DNA from: an uncultured Actinomycetes bacterium
GTDB taxonomy: Bacteria; Actinomycetota; Actinomycetes; Nanopelagicales; Nanopelagicaceae
DNA length: 21,469 nt
NCBI GenBank assembly: GCA_937864205.1
Contig: CALMJB010000095.1
Coordinates: forward strand, 1-21,469
Direction of reading: 5' to 3'
Position 1 is the first letter of the stretch; each line of letters starts with the position of its first letter. Shown piece after piece: positions 15,472-21,469 of this stretch. The notes under the pieces were generated by a model, which saw only the letters and a program-made list of their open reading frames with translations, made no database searches and was not told the origin of the DNA. Position numbers and translations under genes: made by a program.

Positions 15472-15780
15472 TTACTTATTAATTCCAGTAATTTTTACGC
15501 GAGTTAACGCGGCGCGAAATCCTTGGCGACGACGGTAACCGGTTTTTTGTTTGTAACGAGTAATTCGAATCTTTGGACCCTTTTGATCAGCTAAAACTTC
15601 GCCAGTTACTTTCACCGCGGCTAAAACTTTTGGATCGGCAGTTACATCTTTTCCATCAACTAGAAGCACCGCCGGAAAATTTACTTTTGCGCCAACTTCA
15701 GCCTCAACGCGATCAATCACAAGAGTGTCGCCAACGCTGACTTTCTCTTGTCTTCCGCCTGCTTTTACAACCGCGTACAT
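15472..15780 (-). CDS. rplU: 50S ribosomal protein L21
   Basis: 102-residue L21 (typical 100-105) with the family start MYAVVKAGGRQEKVSVGD and the conserved C-terminal segment YKQKTGYRRRQGFRAALTRVKI that contacts 23S rRNA. The ATG at 15780 has a strong ribosome-binding site (AAAAAAGGA, about 8 bases upstream). It is the first gene of rplU-rpmA, following rne by 124 bases that hold candidate promoters. Confidence 0.97.
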   Translation of the reverse strand: MYAVVKAGGRQEKVSVGDTLVIDRVEAEVGAKVNFPAVLLVDGKDVTADPKVLAAVKVTGEVLADQKGPKIRITRYKQKTGYRRRQGFRAALTRVKITGINK

Positions 15781-15828
15781 TGATTAAATCCTTTTTTGTG
15801 ATTTATTCTTATTTGAAAACGAGTGCCA

Positions 15829-15858
15829 AGGGTATTTATTTGAATCCCTAATGGTCAA
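15829..15858 (-). promoter_or_regulatory. Candidate promoter for rplU-rpmA
   Basis: TTGACC (15858-15853) is followed after 18 bases by TACCCT (15834-15829), which keeps the T1, A2 and T6 of a -10 box. A start near 15822 would give a leader of about 40 bases with a good ribosome-binding site. A second overlapping candidate is TTGGCA (15829-15824) with ATAAAT (15806-15801), 17 bases apart, but its start would fall almost in the ribosome-binding site. The -10 boxes are weak. Confidence 0.35.
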
Positions 15859-15872
15859 ATTAATCCCGCCGG

Positions 15873-15908
15873 GCACTTAATTCAGCACTTAATTCACCGC
15901 TTAATTAT
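15873..15908. repeat. 12-base tandem repeat at the 3' end of rne
   Basis: Two exact copies of GCACTTAATTCA (15873-15884, 15885-15896) are followed by a diverged third unit (CCGCTTAATTAT, 15897-15908) that covers the rne stop codon. This looks like slippage duplication in the 3' untranslated region. I see no function; no inverted repeat of terminator strength accompanies it. Confidence 0.7.
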
Positions 15909-18046
15909 TCGCCAGTAATTACTCCGGTACTAACTGAGCGACGGCGTTTACGGGCAGGTTCGACTACCACCTCTGGCGCCGCGACCTCATCCGTTAGTGC
16001 ACTCGAATTCGAAGAATCAGATGTATCAGAAGAATCATCTAGATCATTTGAATCCTCTAGTTCATTTAATTGCGTTAAATGAGTTAATTGACTTGGTTCA
16101 TTTGCATCAGATAAATCTTCATCTTGCGCATTGGCGCGGGAATATTTACGATCTAAATCTTTCTCAAGATTTTGTTTGCGAACCGGTTCGGTATGAATAT
16201 GAATTCCGCGTCCACCACAACTATCGCAAGTAGTTGAAAATGCTTCTATTAATCCTTGTCCCACACGCTTTCTGGTCATTTGGACTAATCCCAAAGAGGT
16301 AACTTCAGCGACTTGGTGCTTGGTGCGATCTCGTCCGAGGCATTCAACCAATCTGCGCAGAACTTGATCTCGGTTTGATTCTAAAATCATGTCGATGAAA
16401 TCGATAACGATGATTCCACCCAAGTCACGTAATCTAAGTTGACGGGCAATTTCTTCAGCAGCTTCTAGATTGTTTTTTGTAACGGTCTCTTCAAGGTTTC
16501 CACCTTTTCCAATGAATTTTCCGGTGTTTACATCGATCACAATCATCGCTTCGGTTCGATCAATTACTAAGTAACCACCGGAAGGTAAATACACCTTTCG
16601 ATCAAATGCTTTCGCAAGTTGTTCATCGACTCGATATTTAATGAATAAATCTTCACTTTCGGAATAACGTTCGATGCGACTGGTTAATTCTGGTGCTATA
16701 AAACTTATGTAATTTTGTATGTCATCCCAAGCATCGCTACCTTGCACAATTAATTTTCGGAAATCTTCATTGAAAATATCGCGAATAACTCGCACAGTTA
16801 GATCTGGTTCGCTGTACAACAATGCCGGCGCTTTTGTAGAACTATTCTTCGCCTTCTTTTCAATATCTTCCCACTGTGCTTTCAAACGTTTAACATCACG
16901 TTCGATTTCAGTTTCAGAGATTCCTTCTGCAGCGGTACGGACAATTACGGTCTCTTCACCAATCACCATATTTTTCAAAATACTTTTTAGTCGAGCGCGT
17001 TCCTCTTCTGGTAACCGACGGCTGATGCCACTCATTCCGCCACCTGGTACGAAAACTAAATAACGACCTGGCAATGAAATCTGACTTGTAAGTCTGGCAC
17101 CTTTTTGACCAATTGGATCTTTAGTTACTTGTACCAAAACGGATTGACCAGTTTTTAAAACATTTTCAATTTTTCTTTGTTTGCCTTCCGCAAGTCCTGA
17201 TTCATCCCAGTTAACTTCGCCGGCGTAAAGCACTGCATTTCGACCTTTGCCAATATCAACGAATGCAGCTTCCATGGAAGGTAAAACATTTTGTACTTTT
17301 CCAAGGTAAACATTTCCGACATATGAAATATTGCTATTTCTATTTACGTAATGTTCAACCATTACGCCATCTTCAATGATTGCAATTTGAGTACGGTCGC
17401 CAGTTTGGCGAACTAACATCTCGCGTTCTACCGATTCACGTCGCGATAAAAATTCAGCTTCGGTAATCACCATGCCACGCCGACGAGTGAAATCTCGGGA
17501 ATATTCTCGGCCACCTTCGCGGCGGTTGAATCCGCGGTCATAGCGATCGCGGTGAGAACGCTCGCGTTTTACAAATCCGCGTTCACGACCGGCTGGTTTA
17601 GTTTTTGGTTTAGATTCACGAACTTTTACAACTGTTAAGACACCATCTTCATCAACGGTTTCGCCCGGAGTTACCGCATCACCTTTTGCACGTCGGCGTC
17701 GTCTGCGTCGATGAGTGAGAGAACCTGTGGTTGCTTCGGCAGAATCTGTGCCACTTTCGGTTGATTCAGTATCAGCCGATTCTGAATCTAAAGAGTCATC
17801 TTCATTCTTATTGTTGGGATCAAAATCTCGACCACGCTTCTTGCCTCGAACACCCCTGCGGCGACGGCGACGAAAGTTTGATTTTTCAGAATCTGAATCT
17901 GTTTTCGCAGATTCCTTTGAATCTGAACTGGTTCGTACCGATGTTGGCGCAGCCTGAAACATAGGAACTGGTATTGATTTAACCTCTGAACCTTCAGAGG
18001 ATTTTCTTACAGTGCGCTTGCGCGCAATCTTTGGCTCATCAGCCAT
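15905..18046 (-). CDS. rne: Ribonuclease E/G family endoribonuclease
   Basis: 713-residue endoribonuclease expected to process rRNA and start mRNA decay. From the N-terminus: about 190 residues of low complexity with Arg/Lys blocks (59-73, 113-119) between acidic Ser/Asp/Glu stretches, then REMLVRQTGDRTQIAIIEDG at about 208-227 opening the catalytic core, an S1 domain at about 238-325 (VYLGKVQNVLPSMEAAFVDI), and the DNase I-like subdomain with catalytic D505 (VIDVNTGKF) and D549 (VIDFIDMI). The zinc-link cysteines are C607 and C610 (CDSCGGRG). An acidic Ser/Asp/Asn tail at 640-690 ends in a basic RKRRR patch. Putting the extra sequence mostly at the N-terminus is usual for actinobacterial RNase E/G. 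The ATG at 18046 follows AAGGA by 9 bases. Naming as rne or rng is a matter of convention. Confidence 0.93.
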   Translation of the reverse strand: MADEPKIARKRTVRKSSEGSEVKSIPVPMFQAAPTSVRTSSDSKESAKTDSDSEKSNFRRRRRRGVRGKKRGRDFDPNNKNEDDSLDSESADTESTESGTDSAEATTGSLTHRRRRRRRAKGDAVTPGETVDEDGVLTVVKVRESKPKTKPAGRERGFVKRERSHRDRYDRGFNRREGGREYSRDFTRRRGMVITEAEFLSRRESVEREMLVRQTGDRTQIAIIEDGVMVEHYVNRNSNISYVGNVYLGKVQNVLPSMEAAFVDIGKGRNAVLYAGEVNWDESGLAEGKQRKIENVLKTGQSVLVQVTKDPIGQKGARLTSQISLPGRYLVFVPGGGMSGISRRLPEEERARLKSILKNMVIGEETVIVRTAAEGISETEIERDVKRLKAQWEDIEKKAKNSSTKAPALLYSEPDLTVRVIRDIFNEDFRKLIVQGSDAWDDIQNYISFIAPELTSRIERYSESEDLFIKYRVDEQLAKAFDRKVYLPSGGYLVIDRTEAMIVIDVNTGKFIGKGGNLEETVTKNNLEAAEEIARQLRLRDLGGIIVIDFIDMILESNRDQVLRRLVECLGRDRTKHQVAEVTSLGLVQMTRKRVGQGLIEAFSTTCDSCGGRGIHIHTEPVRKQNLEKDLDRKYSRANAQDEDLSDANEPSQLTHLTQLNELEDSNDLDDSSDTSDSSNSSALTDEVAAPEVVVEPARKRRRSVSTGVITGE

Positions 18047-18186
18047 AATTAAAAATCCTTACAAAATCTTATGAGTAATTCCAGTTTAGGAAATTACTTT
18101 CTACTAAATTCCTTATTAAATTCTTATCTTTTTAAAAAAATTCAAATTAGAAACTTTTGTCAATCGCAGCTGACTCTCTTTGGTCG

Positions 18187-18223
18187 CGCAGATTAACGAA
18201 GAGAATTATCCAATTAATCTGCG
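18187..18223. repeat. Perfect 10-base inverted repeat upstream of rne
   Basis: CGCAGATTAA (18187-18196) and TTAATCTGCG (18214-18223) are perfect reverse complements separated by 17 bases. The arms flank the -10 box of the proposed rne promoter: one falls in its spacer, the other covers the predicted start. A transcript started there would contain only one arm, so a DNA operator is more likely than an RNA hairpin, unless rodA readthrough is common. Confidence 0.6.
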
Positions 18224-18233
18224 AATATCGCAA
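18205..18233 (-). promoter_or_regulatory. Probable promoter for rne
   Basis: TTGCGA (18233-18228), 17-base spacer, GATAAT (18210-18205), a 5/6 match at the -10. A start near 18198 would give a leader of about 150 AU-rich bases before rne. The perfect TTGACA at 18163-18158 further down has no acceptable -10 box at 16-18 bases, so I prefer the upstream pair. Boxes inferred by eye. Confidence 0.5.
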
Positions 18234-18284
18234 ATACTGCAAAATCTGAGTTGAGTTGCGCTCAAAATCAACCAAAAACTGTAT

Positions 18285-19445
18285 TTATCTACTTCTAATA
18301 TGAATATTCTGTAATAGTCCAACACCGATTAAATTAGCAAACATACTTGAACCACCATAAGACAAGAATGGCAGTGGCACTCCGGTCATAGGCAACAATC
18401 CCATAGTCATGCCAATATTTTCAAAGGTTTGAAATGCAAACCATGCAGCTACGCCAACGCACACTAATCTGCCAAACAAATCATCAGATCTGCGGGCAAT
18501 TGCTAATGCTCTGGCAAACAGCAAGCCGTACAAAAATAAAATTAATGCACATCCGAGAAAACCAATTTCTTCTCCGGCAACTGTAAAAATGAAATCGGTC
18601 TGTTGTTCTGGCACAAATCGACCATTAGTTTGTGGGCCATCAAATAAGCCGGTGCCAAACCATCCACCAGATCCAATAGTGATTCTTGAAAGTCTTAACT
18701 GATACCCGGAAGCTTGTGGATCAGCAGTTGGGTCAACAAAGGATTGCAAACGCTTAATTTGATATTCGCTGACAACTCCGGCTTTAACCGCAACAAAACT
18801 TCCAATTACTGCTAACAACAAAAGTCCTATCACCCAACGAATTTTTGCGCCGGACATTGCAATGATTGCAACAATTGCTGCGGAAATAATCAAAACTGTG
18901 CCAAGATCTGGTTGAGACATAATCAAAATTATCGGAATAGCCGCAACTATCAAGGCTTGCAAAACATCTTTATCTTCTGGATCATTGTGTCGATCTGCTT
19001 GTTCTGCCAAAATCATCGACATTCCCACAATGATGGAAATTTTTGCTAACTCTGCTGGTTGAAATTGAAATCCGCCCGGCAGTGATATCCAAGCCTTAGC
19101 ACCGTGAATTGTGGCGCCGACACCTGGAATCAAAACTAATATCAATCCGATTACACCAATTCCCCACAGAATCGGTGTGTAAGCCCTAAGCAATCGGTAA
19201 TCAATCAATGTAGTTCCGTAAGCTAAAAGCAAACCAATCACAATATTTATGATGTGCCGTTTGAAGTAATACTGAGGATCTAAGCCATTTGCCTTAAACC
19301 ATTCCCTGGTTCCAGCAAGTACTAATACCGTGCCAATTATTAACAAACCCGCGACTGCAATATTTAGCAATAAATCAAATTCGCCAAATAAAAATCTAGC
19401 TTTGGATCTTTTCAGCCGAGTGGAAGATTGCGATATTGAACTCAC
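18285..19445 (-). CDS. rodA: Rod-shape SEDS glycosyltransferase RodA
   Basis: SEDS-family peptidoglycan polymerase that works with a class B PBP in lateral wall growth. 386 residues with about ten hydrophobic segments, for example at 27-45, 65-81, 91-109 and 163-177. Signature segments: QPAELAK at 129-135, QPDLGT at 178-183, PEQQTDFIF at 279-287 containing the conserved catalytic-type D284, and PLPFLSYGGSSM at 357-368. It starts at GTG 19445, sharing GTGA with the stop of the PBP gene and following AAAGG by about 7 bases, so the two are co-translated. FtsW is the alternative, but pairing with a PBP2-like gene and the rne-obg neighbourhood favours RodA. Confidence 0.92.
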   Translation of the reverse strand: MSSISQSSTRLKRSKARFLFGEFDLLLNIAVAGLLIIGTVLVLAGTREWFKANGLDPQYYFKRHIINIVIGLLLAYGTTLIDYRLLRAYTPILWGIGVIGLILVLIPGVGATIHGAKAWISLPGGFQFQPAELAKISIIVGMSMILAEQADRHNDPEDKDVLQALIVAAIPIILIMSQPDLGTVLIISAAIVAIIAMSGAKIRWVIGLLLLAVIGSFVAVKAGVVSEYQIKRLQSFVDPTADPQASGYQLRLSRITIGSGGWFGTGLFDGPQTNGRFVPEQQTDFIFTVAGEEIGFLGCALILFLYGLLFARALAIARRSDDLFGRLVCVGVAAWFAFQTFENIGMTMGLLPMTGVPLPFLSYGGSSMFANLIGVGLLQNIHIRSR

Positions 19446-21469
19446 TTAACCACCTTTGATCCATTTATTTTTAATCCAGAGGTATCAAGTTTTGCCGTTG
19501 CCGCTAACTTCATATTCACTTCTGGAATCGTAGTCGGAACACCAAAAGGAAAAATTGCTTTTGTGGCATCGACTTTATTGCCAACGACTCCGAAAATTGC
19601 ATCATAAATCTCGCGCACGCCAACTCCGGAAGTGGTCGCACCAAATCCACCTTGGCTAACCATCATCACCACGGCATATTGCGGATTATCAGAGGGTGCA
19701 AACGAGGCAAACCATGATGTGTCATCTTTTGCCGAACCATTTGGATTTTTTCCTTGTACTTGAGCGGTTCCAGTTTTTCCACTAACTGCAACTGGATATC
19801 CAGCAAAATCTCCTCGGGCAGTTCCGCGAGTGACAACTGCTCGCAACGCTTTATGTAAGAAGTTCCAAACTTCAGGTTTGGCCGGCACAGTTTCTGCTTT
19901 CACTGGTTTGAATTCGGTTAACACTTTGCCTTTTGGATCAACGATTGCCCTGGCCACCTGTGGTTTATAGGTAACTCCATTGTTTGCAATCGCGGCATAA
20001 ATTTGTGCCAACTTAAGTGGTGTCAGCAGTAAATCTCCTTGCCCAATTGAGAAGTTGACTGCATCTCCAGCCCTTACTTTGTTGCCATCTATACAATTTT
20101 CGCGAGCAATTCCAATTAAATATGAGGTCAATTGCGATGGTTCGGCCCGTTCTTTGTAATTGCAGAAGAAATCTTTATTTTGTTGATACCAATTCTCTTT
20201 CCACTCTCGATCCGGATTACGACCGGCTAATTCACTAGGTAAATCAATTCCGGTTTTTGTACCAATCCCAAATTCTCTGGCAGCGGTAAAGAAATAATCT
20301 TTAGGTTTTGAAACCGGTTTTAATCCACCATCTCTGACCCATTCGTTATATGCGATTTGATACCAGATGCTGTCACACGAGATTGCGATTGCTTGTTCTA
20401 ATGTAATTCGTCCGGCGGCAACACTGTCAAAATTCTTAAAAGTTCTATTTCCAATATCAACTGTCGCTGGGCAGTTATAAGTTGCATCTAATCCATATCC
20501 AGCACTTGCGGCTGCAACTACTGAAATAGATTTAAATGTTGATGCCGGAGCAAATAGTCCTTGTAAAGGTCTAGATAATGCCGGCAGACCAGTTTTTTCA
20601 CTAAATAAATCTTCAGCTTGTTTAACTGTTAAACCACGTTGCCAAATTGCCGGATCATAAGTTGGGTAAGAGGCCATAGCCAGTACTTGGCCGGTTTTAA
20701 CATTTAGTACTACCGCGCCACCGGAATCTCCCCGGTATCCATTTGCCTTAGCCCGCCTGATTGCATTTGCAAGTGCTTTTTCAGTAGCTGCTTGTAGTTT
20801 TGCATCTATATTTGTAATTAAATTATTTCCGGCAACCGCTTGAGTGTTTTGATCTTGTTTAGTAATCGACTCTTTACGATTAACAATCAAAGTTTTTATT
20901 CCAGGAATGCCCCGCAAATAAGAGTCGTATTGAATTTCAAGCCCAGTTTTACCGACGTTTTCACTGCGATAATAATTTTGACTTGGATCATTTAGCTGTT
21001 CATCGGTGACTGCACCAACATAACCCAATACATGCGCGGCGTTTTCGCCCTCTAAAGATGGGTAACTTCTGATCGGAATCGTTGAGACTTCAATTCCCGG
21101 GTAAAGTTCGGCATTTTCCATAATTTTTAATGCCAGGTCTCGATCAACATTTCCCACGATTGGAATCGGTTGATATTTCGTACCATTCCAGCACCCAGCG
21201 CGATTGTCTTTAGGTAATTCTGTGCACAATCTCGTGCGCTGATAAATGTCACTGTAAATCAAATTTAAAAGAGTTGCGGTGCGCGAGAGAACCTCAATGC
21301 CTTTATCTGGCAATTTATCGACGGTGATTCGATTAACCGAAACAACTAAACCAGGTAAATCCACCACCATGGGAATTCCATTTATATCGGTAATCGCACC
21401 TCGTGCCGCCGGCGTGACGATATCTCGGCTTTGAATATTTAAAGCCGCAGTTTTATATCGATTGCTATC
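19442..21469 (-). CDS. mrdA: Class B penicillin-binding protein 2 (5' end outside the window)
   Basis: Peptidoglycan DD-transpeptidase, partner of RodA; 675 residues visible. The reading frame is open to the last base of the window, and the 33 codons beyond the ATG at 21370 encode QSRDIVTPAARGAITDINGI, the standard N-terminal dimerisation-domain start (R-G-x-I-x-D-x-x-G). So 21370 is not the true start, and the cytoplasmic tail and membrane helix lie past the edge. In visible numbering: catalytic S310-x-x-K313 (ASTFK), second motif S364-C-D366 (as in PBP2, instead of SxN), and KTG at 565-567 (VSGKTGTAQ). Six cysteines occur in the extracellular part (visible residues 82, 93, 333, 365, 436, 459), suggesting disulfides. 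It overlaps rodA by 4 bases. Actinobacterial gene order predicts mreC/mreD just beyond the window. Confidence 0.92.
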   Translation of the reverse strand, partial: DSNRYKTAALNIQSRDIVTPAARGAITDINGIPMVVDLPGLVVSVNRITVDKLPDKGIEVLSRTATLLNLIYSDIYQRTRLCTELPKDNRAGCWNGTKYQPIPIVGNVDRDLALKIMENAELYPGIEVSTIPIRSYPSLEGENAAHVLGYVGAVTDEQLNDPSQNYYRSENVGKTGLEIQYDSYLRGIPGIKTLIVNRKESITKQDQNTQAVAGNNLITNIDAKLQAATEKALANAIRRAKANGYRGDSGGAVVLNVKTGQVLAMASYPTYDPAIWQRGLTVKQAEDLFSEKTGLPALSRPLQGLFAPASTFKSISVVAAASAGYGLDATYNCPATVDIGNRTFKNFDSVAAGRITLEQAIAISCDSIWYQIAYNEWVRDGGLKPVSKPKDYFFTAAREFGIGTKTGIDLPSELAGRNPDREWKENWYQQNKDFFCNYKERAEPSQLTSYLIGIARENCIDGNKVRAGDAVNFSIGQGDLLLTPLKLAQIYAAIANNGVTYKPQVARAIVDPKGKVLTEFKPVKAETVPAKPEVWNFLHKALRAVVTRGTARGDFAGYPVAVSGKTGTAQVQGKNPNGSAKDDTSWFASFAPSDNPQYAVVMMVSQGGFGATTSGVGVREIYDAIFGVVGNKVDATKAIFPFGVPTTIPEVNMKLAATAKLDTSGLKINGSKVVK

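Larger units (their letters stand above)
18047..18284. other. Intergenic region between rodA and rne
   Basis: 238 bases, the longest gene-free stretch here. Besides the promoter and the dyad it holds a 5-base-pair hairpin (TTGAG/CTCAA, 18251-18265) some 20 bases after the rodA stop, with only a short T-run 6 bases further on, which is at best a weak terminator. There is also a small TGCGA/TCGCA hairpin at about 18220-18232. The part nearest rne (18047-18160) is very AU-rich, as expected for an RNase-sensitive leader. No ORF with a ribosome-binding site and no tRNA-like fold was seen. Confidence 0.5.

Noticed and set aside
15781..15904. Ribosomal-protein L21 leader or riboswitch upstream of rplU
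   Set aside because: No extended stem is evident by eye; only promoter-like boxes and a ribosome-binding site are seen.
18158..18163. Perfect TTGACA -35 hexamer upstream of rne
   Set aside because: No acceptable -10 hexamer lies 16-18 bases downstream (the sequence there is a T-run), so the upstream TTGCGA/GATAAT pair is preferred; kept as an alternative.

Overview
The window reads as an ordinary core-genome segment of a streamlined, AT-rich actinobacterium. This rests on family resemblance and gene order: a long-type SerA with an intervening ASB domain and C-terminal ACT domain, an RNase E/G with a long Arg/Lys-rich N-terminal extension just upstream of rplU-rpmA-obgE, a PBP2-RodA pair near it, a GatCAB amidotransferase operon, and an ilvBNC-serA-leuB cluster. 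Low G+C by eye, very short intergenic gaps and many 1-8 base gene overlaps suggest a small-genome lineage such as the freshwater acI group (Nanopelagicales). That placement is inference and was not checked against a database.

Layout. All genes but one lie on the minus strand, so reading order is from high to low coordinates. At the right edge are a class B penicillin-binding protein (its 5' end runs off the window) and the glycosyltransferase RodA, overlapping by 4 bases. A 238-base gap carries a probable rne promoter and a perfect 10-base inverted repeat, followed by RNase E/G, then ribosomal proteins L21 and L27, a strong intrinsic terminator, and the GTPase ObgE. The single plus-strand gene, a membrane-anchored SxxK serine hydrolase, converges on obgE with 3 bases between stop codons. 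It diverges from gatC-gatA-gatB, which is followed by ilvD.

Between ilvD and ilvB lies the most informative non-coding region: a transcription attenuator. A 29-codon leader ORF (7214-7303) has 10 Ile/Val/Leu codons among codons 14-25. It is followed by mutually exclusive antiterminator and terminator hairpins, and a promoter is placed so that the transcript could start at the leader ATG. It would control ilvB-ilvN-ilvC-serA-leuB-ilvE, tying branched-chain amino acid synthesis, and also the first step of serine synthesis, to charged Ile/Val/Leu tRNA supply. ilvD lies upstream of this switch and would escape it.

How the genes work together: IlvBN, IlvC, IlvD and IlvE form the common Val/Ile pathway, LeuB is one step of the Leu branch, and SerA opens the serine branch. 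GatCAB makes Gln-tRNA (and perhaps Asn-tRNA) by transamidation. PBP2 and RodA are a septum-independent cell-wall synthase pair. RNase E/G, L21, L27 and ObgE serve RNA processing and ribosome assembly. I saw no tRNA, rRNA, CRISPR array, insertion sequence or prophage gene, and no gene-free stretch exceeds 300 bases. I found no wholly unknown system; the attenuator, a possible leaderless-start pattern and the rne operator-like dyad are the points most worth following.
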